DNA of 64,000 bases from Azadirachta indica. Its lineage: Eukaryota; Streptophyta; Magnoliopsida; Sapindales; Meliaceae. This document shows positions 14,194 through 28,700 of the stretch, one piece after another. The stretch is taken from assembly GCA_022749755.1 (NCBI GenBank), contig CM040440.1:5815269-5879268 (forward strand), read 5' to 3'. The notes beneath the pieces were generated by a model. It worked only from the letters and a program-made list of their open reading frames with translations, had not been told where the DNA came from and searched no databases. The position numbers and the translations under genes were made by a program. Positions within the stretch are counted from its first letter, which is position 1. The number at the start of each line of letters is the position of its first letter.

Positions 14194-16306
14194 CTAGCCA
14201 TAAAAACAAAATGCGTATCTTGTCTCCCGACAAAAAATCGTGCGCTTGGATGAGGAGGCCCCCTTTGGTTCTGACTTCTCTTCACAAACTAGCAGCTCTT
14301 TCAAACAATCCAAACAAAACAAATCCAGAGAAAAGGTCTCCTCGTAATCACAGTCTTCAAAGCAGCGCCCACAACAAAAACAGCGTGATGTACAGAGTCT
14401 GCAAGCCCGACAGGACTGAGCAGTATCAGGTTTTGCTTGACACTTCTCTGCTGGGCAATCATAAACCAGTCCTAGATTTTGACATTTAGGACATATCTCA
14501 ATGTCAATGGCCCGCTCATCATCACAAGAAAGATAGAACCGTCCCCAACGATAAAACTGTGGTTGACGGGTTCTCTGTTGCATACTATCATTGGCAACAA
14601 GTAAGGACTTCAACTCTTCAAACTGCTTGTTTGTTACACTGAAGAGGCTGCCAACTCTTAAGTGCTTTATTCCTGGAAAGCCATCAGAATTGAAGGCCCT
14701 TAAATTCAGCAAAATGCCCTCAATAGTGAGTTTTGAACAACCTGGCACACTAAGCTGCATGGAGATATCCCAACTTTCTGAGTTCATCATATTATAAAGA
14801 ATAGAACTTAGCAAGTACAGAATTATAAAAATTAAAAACCATCAAAAAGTTTCGAAGGTTAGAAGCTATAAATACTGGCAAATTTCAAACTTCAGTTAAG
14901 CGGACAATAAACAAGTATTCAAACCAATGCTACACTACAATTGTAATACACACAGCATCAACATAACCATATACTGTATAATTTAATTTCTAACAGTTCA
15001 GAGGATTTCTGATGATTGTATTCAATGAGTATCTTGCTTCATTGCGATCCACGCAGCATTTAAATACACATATCAAAACAGCAATATAAAACATCACATG
15101 TTATTAATCAAATATTTTACCAATACAAGACTAAAATAAGGATTAAATTAGATTTATTTATAATCCGGTTCCCCTACAAAATGACCATACAAAAATATTC
15201 ATCCACATTTTTTTAAGGAAATGGAGAATATGAAGGCAGTAATTGTTCTTTCTACTATTTTTTTTTCTCTTTTTGATTTCTTAATGTACACGGCATGCAA
15301 CTACATAGAGAAAAAAACATACATTAATACTCATAGTAACTAAAAAGGCACAGTATTTTCAATGTAATCATGTTTAAAAACATAAAGCTTTGGTTCTTAC
15401 AAATGAAAAGCATCTGCTAGTAATAACCAGATATGCTGATAAAACATCCAACAGCAATATAAATGCAAATTAAATTTGAATCAAGAAGACTTTAATTATG
15501 CCACAGATTCTGACCTTTGTGAGCCTCGGATTGCTTTCAAGCACGCGCCTCAAACCACTATCTGTGATTCCAGAACACCCCATTAGACTCAAGCATTGAA
15601 GAGTTCCTTGAGCCCTACCACTTAAATTCACGAGAACATCATCAGTGATCTTCTCACTTAAGGGCTGGTCAATATGAATACTTGTCCACAATAGTGGATC
15701 ACTCCTCACTGTATCACGGAAAGATCTGCAAACCCTTTCAACCGCAAGGAGGTCTTTCACTCCTAGATAACCAAGAGCAAAAAACAAAGCATCATGAGGA
15801 ACACCTCCTTCACCACAAGAAGAATCATCCCCCTCATCTTCATCAGCAAAAACCCCATTATTCACATTGCTAGTGGAAGCAAAAGCACCCTCATAATCTT
15901 CATTCTCAATCCCATATCGACTAAAACTACCATAAGGGATCGATATTTCATCAATTTTCAAGTTACCCTTTTGTTGTTGAACCCTCACAGTACTATTCCA
16001 AACAAAATTGAAACCTGAAATATGTTTATGATCGGTCATCTCTTTCTCCGACTCATCCACCTCAAATAAACATAATTCATCAAATTCCTCTTCAGAATCT
16101 TGAAACCAACCCATGATAGCAGTGAATGTAGACTTTATTTCCATGTCAAAAGGATCAGCGGGCAACTCATCTATAACATTATCAGAAGCAACTTTACTGC
16201 AGCCTGCAAATTCAGATTCAGTTTTTTCCATCCTTTCGTAGTGGCTGTTCGCTAATTCCTTATCTAATCTGGTAACACTCCGTGACTTATCGTAATTAAA
16301 CCCCAT
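14194..16306 (-). CDS. SKIP14: F-box protein of the SKIP14 type
   Basis: Two coding exons (minus strand), 15515-16306 and 14194-14754, joined in phase 0, give 450 residues, close to Arabidopsis SKIP14 (about 450). An acidic N-terminal region (residues 45-165) precedes an F-box at about 170-213 (VPHDALFFALGYLGVKDLL, then VCRSFRDTVRSDPLLW). One or two leucine-rich repeats follow (LQCLSLMGCSGITDSGLRRV; LTIEGILLNLR). The C terminus is a cysteine-rich domain (residues 352-414, about 14 Cys in CxxC and CxC pairs) that probably binds zinc. F-box proteins of this kind bind SKP1/ASK in SCF ubiquitin ligases; the substrate is unknown to me. The match to SKIP14 rests on domain order, length and remembered similarity. 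A leader intron is likely upstream (donor CAG|GTATCC near 16438). Confidence 0.88.
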
Positions 16307-16960
16307 TCAGAAGATAAAAAAGAAACTAATATCCGAATCTAATTGTACCCTACGTGATTTAACAGAACCCCCAAAAAACCCCTCAATCTTAGGTATAAAA
16401 GAAAACTGGGCAAATTTAAAAAAAAGGAACAGGATACCTGAAAATCACGAACTGGGTTCAAGAAAGAATCAGAAATTGAAGGCCAGAAAAACAAAAGTAC
16501 TTACTTTTATGCGTGTATGAAAAGACTGAATGGAATTTAGAAATCCCTAGTAAAACAAACAGAGAATTAAGAAAATAAATTGTTTTTCTTATCGTAGTGT
16601 ATATAAAATCGAAATGGGTCAGTGAAAAAGAGGACAGGTGATCTTAAATCGGATTTGGAAACACAACTCGAAGTACTTTTATTGTCTGCAAGCGTGAGGG
16701 AGCGTGGGTGGAGGTGTAAATGTGAATGTAAATGTATTGTAGGAGAGAATCTAAGCTCCGGTGAGGAGACAAAAAGAAATTAAAGTTTGACCCACGCCAC
16801 GAATGCACACACTTGTTGCAGAAGGAGAGGAAAACACGATAACAGCGAGATTTTAGTTTCGTAAATAAGGAAGAGAGAGAGAGATTACATAACAGAGGAA
16901 AGAGCGAGCGAGAGATTTGGGACGATTTACACGTGTCATGCCCTAGGAGTTTAGGGCTTG
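16307..16960 (-). promoter_or_regulatory. Leader and promoter of the SKIP14-type gene
   Basis: On the minus strand a donor TTTTCAG|GTATCC lies near 16438, with candidate acceptors near 16325-16345, suggesting a leader intron of about 100 bases. Upstream is a purine-rich stretch (GAGAGA and GAGCGAGCGAGAG, 16870-16915), probably part of the transcript start region. Confidence 0.4.
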
Positions 16961-19400
16961 CTGCCCTTGTTTTGTACGACTATGACTTGCTGACTCCTGG
17001 CTTCGGTACTCATGAATAAGGTAACTCAAACCCACTTCTATTTTAGTTAAATTAAAAATTGTCTTTATTATTTTTAATTTTTAAAATATGAATTTATGGA
17101 ATAGTTTTAATGAGAATTATTAGCTAGTAAGAGTGATATTTCTTTTTTTTTCATCTAAATTTTTGAATTTTTTATAGAAATATATCATCTAGCTTCAAAA
17201 TTCAATCTTTGAATAATATATGTATTTGCCATCTTAATTTATAATTGTGTAGGATCAAAAATTAGGGAGAAAGGATTAGATTTGATCACACATATATGTG
17301 GTTATTAGAATAGCAATTATATATATATATAATATTTTATTTTGTAATTAAAAAAAAAAAGATATCTTTTCTTTAATTAGATCAATTAATTTATACTAAT
17401 GTGGGAACACATGACATATCACTTCACTATCTATTATTATAATCATTAATTATAAACTTACTTTTAAAATGAAAATATTTTAGTATAACATTATTAATAA
17501 TCTATGTTAGAACAAATAATCCAGAAAAGTATGTCAAAGATTTTAATTATAAATATATATATTAATTATGTCAAAATCTAAGAGTGAAAACCAACTAATT
17601 TGGATGTATGCAAAAATATTAAAAATAAAATTCCCCAACCACTAGGGATGGTGCAACTAATTAATGGGTACTGGTTTGGTGGGTTTCTACATTGATAGGT
17701 TTGATAATTTGTGGCATCTTAATGCATAATTAATTTAAACATGATCAATCATACCATGAGCTTAACATAAATCAACATCTTTAATTCCACTACCTTAATT
17801 TTATCATTTTCTTTATTGTCTAATTTGATGTAATATTTTACATTCCATCATCAATTGCTTAATCCTCACGGTTATCAAATGCAATAAGCATTTGTGCCAT
17901 TATTAGGGGTGTGATTTGAGTTTTTTCTTTTCTTTTTTTTTTTTTTTTGAAAGATGTTTTTTAATCTATTTTACTTCAATAATATATAATAACAAAGTAT
18001 TATATATATATTATATAATATTATGTCAAAATCTTTTTTTAAGTGCACCCTAAGTTGAGAATTAAAACTTAAAAGAGGAAGTTAGTGTTACAAGAGTGAG
18101 TGAGAAAAAGGAGAGGCATGTGTGGCTAATAAAGAATACTTTTAGAAAGAGCTATGCTAGCTATTGCTACCTTTGCTGCTATTTACACAAAAAGGCAAGA
18201 GAAAAGTGTCACCTTCCACAAAGGTTTACCACTCCTCTAAGTTGTTCATTTCCAACTACATTTATTCTTTAAATATTTTAGATATGCAGTTTAATATATA
18301 CATGTGTACTTCTAAGACAAGTTATCAAACACGTATGATAATGACGTTATCATCAAAGTCACAGTCATTCTCTAATCCAAATACAAAATCATTTTCTGAT
18401 TTGTCAATTTCATGTTGGCTTTCCTTGGCGTGTGGAATCAGCCCACTTGAGGAAAAAAGAGAAATAAAGGGTCAAAGAAAATTTTAAGCTTCTTAATTGC
18501 CAGATATAATCTTCCCGATTTAGTGATTTGGATTATTGTGTTTATCAAACAGCTAGCATTATCTTGCCTAATGTTAGGCAATTGTGACTGAAATTCTGTG
18601 ATGCTTCACGTTCTTTTACCTTTAAGATTTGGTCAAAAAAGGGATATTCTATTCTGCAGTACAATATTGGAAACCTTGGGCTTGCTTTTATGCAAATCAA
18701 ATGTGTTGCATGGGGGTCAAGGAAAGAGTAACTTGAGAAATGGGAACAGGTTAAGTGTTTCCTTCGTCTGGAAGTTAATGAATTCTTCATGTGGATAGCA
18801 AATAAGACTAGTGAACCTTTACAGAATCTTCCAACCTGATGCAAGTTAAGTCCCAGTTATTTGACTCTAGAAGATAAGAATGACTGCTCTTTCCCCATGT
18901 AAAAGATTTTCTACTCATATACGTTAGATTTTGTCATGAGGAATATGTTCTGATTGATGGTTTTTTCTTTTCTTTTTTTTTTTTTTTTTTCTTTTACTTA
19001 ATTACTGACATAGTAGTTGAGGGTCTACCGGGAGATTACTGTAGACCAGGAAACAAAATTACAAAACTCCATGTTGTACAAGCTCTTGAAAAAAACTTGA
19101 AATACAATCTTTTTCATTGTTAGCATAAGCAGATTTCAGGTCCTGCTAGATGAAGTTACCAATAGCTTTCCCAAAACGTAATCTTACTTCAGTGATCCAG
19201 AAGGATCTAAAAACCTGCAAGTTCTGGTTACTGAACTACATTCTTAAAAGACATTCATGATTCAGATGTGCATCACAGCTTGTAACAACTTTTATTGATG
19301 AAGTTCTACTACACACATTGTATACCAATATATAGTCAGAAAGCTTCGCATAAAAGCAACTGGTTTTGTGACACAGATATCAAGGGTAGGCAACAGTAAA
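16961..19400. other. AT-rich intergenic DNA and G6PD 3' flank
   Basis: No gene is visible here. The stretch has several T runs (17929-17948, 18972-18990), short (TA)n runs near 17318 and 18001, and reading frames of about 100 codons at most (18164-18487, and 18545-18844 on the minus strand) with no family features. The last part (about 19100-19502) should be the G6PD 3' UTR. Confidence 0.5.
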
Positions 19401-19502
19401 GAGACCACTGAAAGTCGGATTACATGGCTATATTATTGATGTATTACAACTCAGCCCTACCAAAACCTTGCCTTATATGGCATCATACAAGTTTAGCAAA
19501 TT

Positions 19503-22500
19503 CTACAAAGTGGGAGGGATCCATATATACCCATGCGTTTGAACATATCCTGCTCTGGCAAGCAGCTCATCTGCTTCTGCAGGACCTCGACTACCTGGTT
19601 GGTACGGCAATGGCTTCATTTCACCATTGTCAATTTTGTGCAGAAGAGGTGTGAAAATCTCCCAGGCCGCCTGATTAATCAAACAGTAGCACATTTTAGT
19701 TTGTGATATCACCCATGAGTAAGTAATTTAACCCAAAGTGTACAAAGTTTTTACCTTCAACTCATCTCTGCGAACAAAATGCTGCTGATCACCCCGTATC
19801 CTATAACAAGTTCCAATGTCATCATTGATTTAAGTATGCACACATAAAAACATAAATTTTCAAATTTAATCTTCAATTTTATATTAATATATCTCAACTG
19901 AATGCATTAAGATTAAAAAAGTGCCCTAGTCCAACAATAAAAAGGCATATTCAGGACATATAAGCGTGGATCATACGTGTCAAGAATTAGACGCTCATAA
20001 GCCTCTGGGATTGTAACCCCTTGATAACGTTGTCTATATGACAAGTCTAGTTCACTTTGTGCAGTTGACATCTCCAGACCAGGTTGCTTGACCTGCAAGA
20101 GAGACACAGAGCAGTTCAGTGGATATGAACATAAATCCCTTGATTCTTATAGCAAAACTTTCAATTCTGGCTGTAGCCAGAGAAGTATGTTCCTTCTCCC
20201 CTTGATTCAAAAGTATGCATATGTTGAATACCTTTGATCCAACTGGTGAAGCAATATCTCTCTCCAAAAAGGTTTGTTGTAAGCATACAAACACTAAGGA
20301 ATTGTCTTACGTAGAACCATAATCATTGATATGGCCTTTTTCCCATGAAAAAGGAATATTTTATCACAGCAGAAGTGGTAGCAACAATAAACTTAATGAA
20401 CTCACCAAAGCCTAATTTCCTTGTTTGGTGATTGTACACAAAATAATTTTTGCATAACCTAAATGGAAGATTTCGGTAAACTTGAACTTATTCGATTCAC
20501 AGTTCACAAAGTAGCTGTTGAACAGCTTTTTTATAATTATTGGACGAGATAATTCCACAAAATAATATGGCTCTCTACACAAAACTGTTCTATCACAAGC
20601 ACTCATAATCCTTTTACAAGAATAGCACATTTTAAGTATACCATTCCTCTCCAATTTGAAATACTCAGATGATCATCCATTTCAGGAACCAAAAGAGTTA
20701 TCCAAAATCTGAGAGAAATGAACTACCAAATACACAAGAGAAAGGTCAAACAAAAAGATAAGGTATAACAACAGTTTAACTTATTTTTACAACAAAACTG
20801 AATGTTTTGGCATTTGTAAAACGCCAATTTTTCAAACAAGTTCTCCAGGATGTCTCAACTCAAAATTTAGCATCAAATGCAATATTTTGTGCAGAATAAA
20901 TAGTTAAGAAGAAAAAAAATGAACTCTGGGAATAGCTCTCACAATGATATGAGCACATTTACTCACCGTCAGCTTCATGTAAATGGCTTCGGATGGTTGA
21001 AGGCGTATTACAAATTCATTTCTCCCTTGCTTTTTACCTTAACAATAAGATAAAATTTGAGCAACTGATTGGAGTATTTAGAAGAACTAAAATGAAGCCA
21101 GAAGCAAAAATTCATGGAAAAATATAGGTAATAATAGGTAACTAAACATATGGACCTAACAATGAGCTACTTGGCTGATTTATTTGCAGTGAAGGGTTCA
21201 CTTGCTGAGAAAACATGAATTATTATTCTCATACCAAATTTTCCAAGTACAAGGAAAACTAAACGAACAACTAAAACCCGTATAAATAAAACCTTGAGAT
21301 GTAATTTATCTATCGCCTAGATAATCAAATCACGAATTCCCCTCTTAATCAAAACTGAGATACAATTTTTCTTTCCTTAGATATGTAAAACCTGAGATCC
21401 ATTCATATTTCATAAATGCTATTACTTTTTCTAATATTAGATGCAGAAATCAGATAATTACCACTTTTGACATTCCAGTTTGATACAGAAGACTAAAGCA
21501 GTAGTGAAATTGAACCAAGAAAAATATTCACATGAAATTTTCCCAGAACTGTAAAGGTCTAGTTTCATACATTTGAATATATCACCAGGAACATCCTTAA
21601 ACTGAACACGTATCTCCGCCTTCCTCGAATTTAATGCTTTGCCAGCCTTTAATATAAAAGGGACGCCTGAAATCAAAGATAAATAAATAAATTGATAATG
21701 GCAGTGGAAACAAAATGAAATCAAGATTGCAATTGCATCAAGTCAGCAAATTAGGCATACAAAGAAAACGCCCATCAAGATTGTGAGCCTCTGTGTGAGA
21801 CAAGGAATCAATTTCTAATAGAAACTTCAGAACCTATTTTCCATGAGCTACAATAAGCTCTAGAAAGATCAAACAAAATTAGAAAACTTTGATACCCTCC
21901 CATCTTTCATTATGTATGCGGAGAACCACAGTGGCAAAAGTTGGGGTGTTTGAGTGGTCAGGAACTGTTGGATCATCCCTATAGCCATCATATTGTCCAA
22001 GAACAACCTCATCATCATTAATCGGGAGTACCGATTGAAGAACCTGAGTTTTGCATATTAATTAGCAAATGGCATCAAAAAGGCACGGATGACACTAAGA
22101 TCATTGAACTCTGAGAAAACTTGAAGAAATCTAACAAAAAGTGTCACGTTAATCATAACTTATATATACTATTTTAATTGACACCATCAAGAATCCATAT
22201 TTCTTCTGCATTTGCAAAATTTTTCCACATTTCTTATGTATATCATTATGAAAGGAGAATGGGACAACATGATGAAACATCTTGGTTCAGTTAAATGATA
22301 GATATTAGAAATATAAATAGAAAACATGACAAATATTCGTGCACAACTTTTCAGTAACACAGTGAAAAGTTACAGACCTTCACTTTCTCGTCACGGATGT
22401 GCTCAGGTTTCAAAGAGATGGGCTTCTCCATACCAACAAGACAAAGCACCTGCAGTTTGTAGAGTATCAAAAAGTTAATAAAACAGGTAACTTTAAGATA

Positions 22501-25254
22501 ACCTTTTCCTTGTCCTAACTTCAGTGTTGAATAGACAAAACCCACATAAATTCCCATTCCCAACAATTTTAAGAAGCAACAATATTCTTACTTCTGAATG
22601 ATCCCAACAAAGAAATTCAAAAAAATTATAAAAATAATAATAAATAATGAAAATATGACTTCTTAAGCCCGCAACACGCTTTTCATCTCAGCATCATAAT
22701 CTCACCTGTAATAGATGATTTTGAATAATATCACGGATAATCCTGCAAAGAATATTAACACAAATATAAGTACTGCACAATCAATCATCAATGTCATTAA
22801 CATTTCACACCAGCCCATTCAACATTACAAATTCCAAATATAATAATTAGCTAAAAGTTTCTTGCCCAATGTCACGAGATGTAAGATGAAACTAGTATTG
22901 AGAAAATAAAAGCATCACAGAAAATTCAAGTTTTGATATGCAAGATAATTTATCTGTAAAAGACCGTACAAAATTCATAGGCATGATTTTTCATTTTGCG
23001 GTAAGCACAAAGAATTGGCAGTAAGCATTATAAAGCATACCCATATTCATCAAAATATCCTCCACGTCCTTCAGTTCCAAAATCCTCTCTGAATACAATC
23101 TGCGAAAGAAACAATAGAGTTCAGTATGTATCATATAACTACTTGGATATCTAACTTCAATGCTCAGGCCAAAATCCTCATCTTTCATAATTATGGCAAG
23201 CATTCACAACATGCAGCCATTGTAGTGAGGTGGGGAGATTACAGCTGAACCTAGAGTCGGCAAAAAAAACTATGTACCTCTCTTCTACCTAAACCAGTTA
23301 TGTAATTCTTGTAGATTAATCCCCAGACAGAAAAATTCTCACCTGTACATTGTCAATGTTGTCACGATTCCAAAGGGGCAAAAAGAAACGATTTGCAAAA
23401 CGAAGTACTAACTGCAAGTAACAAAGAGATAGGAATAAGCAGTCTACAAAAGAACACATATAATAATCAAGTACCTATGGTCACATATCTTACCATGTTT
23501 TGCACCAACTCCTTTCCCAAATAGTGATCAATACGATAGATTTGTGGTTCATCAAACAACTCCCCAATCTGGGCGCTAAGTTGCTCTGCTGAGTTCAAAT
23601 CCTTGCCAAAGGGCTTCTCAACAACAATACGTGTCCAACCACCAAGATCAGCTGCAAAGGTTACACAAATGCATAACAATAGCTAGTCTAAAATGCGAAG
23701 AATTATCAACTGAAACCATACTAGCAATGCAAGAAAATAAGAAAAAATGCAATGTCACTTGTCAATTTCTAATAGAGCCTATTCTAGCAAGAAAACTTAC
23801 ATTTATTCATGCAAAATTGCTTGATCATCCTGCATACAGAAGGATAAACTGAAGGTGGAAGTGCAAGATAAAAGAGTCTGCGAGAAGATCCTTCCAAACT
23901 GTTTTTAGATGATTCATGCTCTGAAATTTCTTTGTCCAGTAGCTGAAAACCCTCTTCAGCATCATAAGAACCACTTACATATTTGATCTGCAGCAAATTT
24001 CAAATTCGTGACATATTAATACTTTGTAGCATGACTGAAATAATGACCAAAAAGATTAGGAAGGGGGCATGCTAACCAACTGCAAAAAGTCTGATACTTC
24101 GTCTGATTGTCCTTTTGTAGCTGTTTTATCATTAATAAGATACCTGCATTAATCATTCAAATGAATTAATCTCCAATGTTTGCTAAATTCATCACACAAT
24201 GAAATAAGGATTTCATAGAAGAGTTGAAATGAGCAGATAACATGTATATATTGCACAGAGAACTTGAAAGGAAGTATTGACCGTAATGGTATGAAGTGAA
24301 AATCAACCATACAAAAATTCACAAGCAAATGACTACTGAGCTGAAAATGCCACATTATTTCAATTTACAACTTATTCACAGCACTACTACGAACTCCAGT
24401 AAAACATCAACTGCTGAAACAAAATATTGTTCGTCTATTTTTTATTATTAGACTTATTTAGATTAAACAATGTCAAATATTTAAAATATAAAATGGGTTA
24501 CAAGAAATAATACTAGAAACTCAAAAACAAAAGAGTAGTTGATCTCACCCACAAATGCGGTTTCTCAGCTCATCATCTGAAATCTTTGTCCTTGCATAGC
24601 CAAAAATGTGAACTTCGTTTGATTGTAAAAATCCCTGTACAAACCAACAGCAGCCAACAAATTTACATACCCATACAAGATTCTTTGAAAGATCAAACAG
24701 AAATTCCACAAAATTAAATCTTGGTTATTCACACGCTTTAATCTAATTTTCTGAAGTCGAGCAAATGTAGTGAAAATAAGCTAATTAAAACAGAAAAAAA
24801 TTTATTTTTCTCGTCACTGAATGAAACATCATCTACGCTTTATATCAAGATTTAACTTATCAGATACTATTAATATATATCAAATTTTCAGTAAAGTTAT
24901 CAGGTGTTGTAGTGAAATACATGATGTGAAGAACAGTCAGAGACTATACATTCGTTCTCGCCCAAAATTCTCAATCTTACTTCATTTTTTTTTCCCCTCT
25001 AAACTTCAAGTTAACATTCTATAACAAAACAATAACAGATTATATGATACTGAGAAAGAGAGAGAATAATCTCATCAAACCTGGCGGTAAAGATTGAAGA
25101 GAGCGGGAAAAGTCTTTTTCTTGGCGAGATCTCCAGAAGCACCGAGAACGATAATTGAAAGACACCCAGTTTCAGGCACATTCTCATTGTCTCTTGCAAA
25201 TGAATCATTCCTAAAACTCGACCTTTTCTCCATGATCCACTGACCTGATTCCAT
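19503..25254 (-). CDS. G6PD5/6-like: Glucose-6-phosphate 1-dehydrogenase, cytosolic
   Basis: Fifteen coding exons (minus strand): 25081-25254, 24549-24634, 24077-24143, 23801-23987, 23494-23651, 23343-23411, 23041-23099, 22706-22742, 22378-22449, 21896-22043, 21571-21666, 20967-21037, 19977-20092, 19755-19800, 19503-19670. All have GT-AG borders, and the frame closes to 517 residues (Arabidopsis cytosolic forms are about 515). The NADP-binding loop is GASGDLAKK at residue 38. EKPFGKDL is at 183 and the active-site motif RIDHYLGK at 211-218. The C terminus [11 protein letters not shown] is conserved. There is no transit peptide and no plastid-type N-terminal regulatory cysteine region, so this is the cytosolic isoform. 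It makes 6-phosphogluconolactone and NADPH in the oxidative pentose phosphate pathway. It cannot be assigned to G6PD5 or G6PD6 singly. Confidence 0.98.
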
Positions 25255-25282
25255 TTTCTAAACTGTATAAAAGCCCACGGCC

Positions 25283-25588
25283 CTGAATTAACATTAATGC
25301 AAGAGAGATCAGCAAAACATAATTCATTAAGATTAAGAAGTTAATAGCATGCATTATGATTTCCTCGATTTTATCGAAAAATAAAGTTACGAAAACACAT
25401 ACAAATCATGCAAACAGAACACGCGAAACATTAAACAATTGAAAAACTCCGAATTCCCAGAAAAATAAATGATCCGGGAAAACTCAGAATTATGTTATGG
25501 TAAATGATCAAGCTACAAGAAACGACAAGAATCGTATAATGAACATGAAATTAAAACTTGAAAACTGATTACAGAATTGAAATCATAC
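25283..25588 (-). other. Probable 5'-UTR intron of G6PD
   Basis: Minus-strand signals are donor CGTTG|GTATGA at 25588 and acceptor AATTCAG|GGCCG at 25283, leaving about 28 leader bases before the start codon. Leader introns are common in plant G6PD genes. Confidence 0.5.
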
Positions 25589-25691
25589 CAACGAGAGACC
25601 TCCGAGAAGTAAAAACTGAAGCGAAGAAAGATTAATTGTTGTTAAGAGAAGAGTAGAATTAAGCGTTGAGAACAAGTGATGTGAATATAAA

Positions 25692-25698
25692 TTATATA
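25692..25698 (-). promoter_or_regulatory. TATA box of G6PD
   Basis: The minus strand reads GATTATATAATTTATATTC about 100 bases upstream of the predicted leader donor. It would place transcription start near 25660. Confidence 0.45.
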
Positions 25699-25739
25699 AT
25701 CTTTGGAAAGTGAACGTTTATTGTTACATAAACAGTTTC

Positions 25740-28700
25740 CTTTGTCTCACCAACCTTGTTTTCCCCCTTTGATTCTTAATTTTTCTTACAGCAGCCGTGG
25801 TTGACACGAAGACCATAATTTCTTTTTCATATTTTTTTCTCCCTTCTAAAATAACGTAATTGCGTTTATTCCAAATATTAAGATTCTTTTCTAAGAAGTC
25901 CCCGCTTCTGCGTTTCAGTTGCACCAAATTCTTGTTTTTTAGTTTAATTTATTTTAATTATTACACCGAATGATGTCACGTTGTCTTTAGAAATAATTTT
26001 TAAAATTAGAAAATTTATACTCATTTCATTTTTTTAATTTCTTGTCTTATTTTTTATTTCATAATTATAAATTTTAATAAAAACGTAATAAAAATTGGGG
26101 TCAACGTTGTACTAAAATAAAATACACTCACACTCGGACGACAATTTGGGAATAACAAAAAGATTTCCCACTTTCTAAAATGAGAACTGAAAGAAAGAAC
26201 TACTATGGAGAAAATGTTCCAGTACTGGAGGAACCACTGGAGTTGATTATTTTCGCCAATAGGATTTTCATAAACTACTTTAAAACTGGGTTAGAACAAA
26301 ACCAACGGACTAGATTTGTAGATCACGTAGCTTTCAGTGGTCTTGCGTTCATCTGAACATAGAGATCCTGGACAAAAGCCACGTCATTGCAGAATGATTT
26401 TGGTTACCAGCGTCGAACTCCACCGGCCGCGTTTTGGAGTTCTGGTCGGTAATTTTTTGTTCAAGTGATTTTATTTTATTTTTTTTGTAATTTTTACTTT
26501 CAAATATTACCTAAGTTTTTTATTTGCTTTAAAAAATTTCATAAGAGAATATTTGCACTTGAAGGAATCATCATATATTCCAATTAAGAAAACACAACTA
26601 AGAATTGGGATTTTAGAACTATTCTTATCATGTTCTGTTGTTCAAAGGGTAACCCACACATAGACTAAAGGGGGCATCTAATTTTCTGGTTTTTTTTTAA
26701 TCAAATATAATTATTTGTATCTAAAATGTAAAATTTGGTAAATAATTGAAGTAAATATAAGTAATATTAAAATACTAAAAAAATAATATGACACTCTCTT
26801 GTAAAGATCCTTAAAGAGTAGCTAGTTGGTGGTAGTTGTAATAAGGTTGACACTACAGTACAGATGACGTTAGCAAGTTACACTTTTCCTTCCCTCTATT
26901 TAATTAATTTATTTTTAATAAATGAATTTGAAGAATAAGGAGTCATCAATTAGATGTATTGCACATTCTATCTGCCAAATGATCGGTCTCAACTGTATAT
27001 GTGCCTATCATTCCAATGGTGCAACCCATTTTATTTTTTTTTAAAAAAAAAAAAATTGAATGGCAGATTAGATGGATTGATTTGAAATCTTGAAGGTGTA
27101 TTTAATTTAACTGTTAATGTTGTCATTACATGGGAAATTAATGATAATTTAGACAAAAATAAAGTTGTTTAAAGAATAAACAAAGTTGTACCATTGTTGA
27201 ACAACACAGAGAGAGAGAGAGAGAGGTGAAGTGCTACCAAGAATGAAGGAATGGTTGATTGGTTGATTGATTGAGGAGCGGTAGTTAAACGCAGTTGTCA
27301 AAGCAAATCAATTTTTATGGAAATAGAAAGGTAGAGTGCAACTAATTAATTGAAATTTTGATTATTAGGATTAAGATATATAATCCCATTCCCATCTACT
27401 TCTTTTTGCAACGCCTTATATAGTGTGAGATGCACGTGAGTTGAACAAAGTAAGTAAGTCATTAAGTGTATCAGCAAACCCTAAACCAAAATTAGATGCA
27501 ATCACTTTTTATGTAGATTTTGCCAGAAATTCAAGTCATATATATAATATAATATAATAATTAAATGGTGGATTTGACCATTAACTAAAGTGTATTTAAA
27601 TTAATATTGATATGCCATATCTGTAACTTGTGATTTTGGAATTCATCTTTTCCACTACAACATATGGCTCTGGGAAGAGAAGCGAGAAAATGGGACATGA
27701 AAAATTGAAAATGTTGCCCAACTTCGAATTGTTTGTTCAAAGTCAGATTTAGACCCAAATTTTCTTTTGCCTTTCTATTTCTAAGCGAGGAAGGGAATGG
27801 AATTCCAGTATTACTTGTGCTTTGTGGCGCCCGTCTTCACAAGCTAACGATCCCAAGTAATACTATTTTTATTCCAAAGAAGAGAAAATATAAAAAAAAA
27901 ATCGTATTTTTTCCGTGAAGAAAGAGGTGACGGAGTTGGACTAGTAACAGTAATAGCAACAGCAACAGATGTATGATACCGAGAACGGAACGGCTTGGTC
28001 CCCATTACGTTGAAAAATTCGCTTACAATATTGAAGTAAACGGAGTTTGAACTTTGAACTTTGAACTTTGAACTTGTACAGTGAAGATAGCACAGCTTAC
28101 AGTGTCAAGTGTCAACCCATGCATCCATTACACTAACAATCGGCCGAATTTGAAATTCATTTATCGGAAACGGTGCTGTTTATTGAAAGCGAAAGGAACA
28201 AGATGGGCCTTAACTCGAAACCCAGATTACTGTCCGTGTAGTTCCAAGCATTTTTCAAGTAGGCAAGGCAACCAAACTATCAGATCTGATCATCACATAA
28301 ATAATTAAATTTCCCAGGAATTTTCTTTCTTATAATCATAAACGGCAACCATTTGGAAATTCAAAATAACACTACCTCAAACCACTTCTCAAATAATTCT
28401 AGACACTTGCCTACTACGATTTAAGTAAATCTTCCTTAGCCACAGAAATTCACACTTGCAGTTCGATCAGTCTATCAATAACAATACTGACATCCTAGTG
28501 GTCAGATTGTCTAGTAGAGGCAAGCCAGTTACTGAAGCCCACAAGAAACATTACTCCAAATTGAAAACAATGTAGCAAAAAAAGCAACATTGATACAAAA
28601 GAGATATTCACAAATTATTGTTGAAGAAGTATTAACAACCACAACAGAAATACGGGTAACGGCTTGCTATATAAGAACGAAATCATTTTTAGACCCTTTA

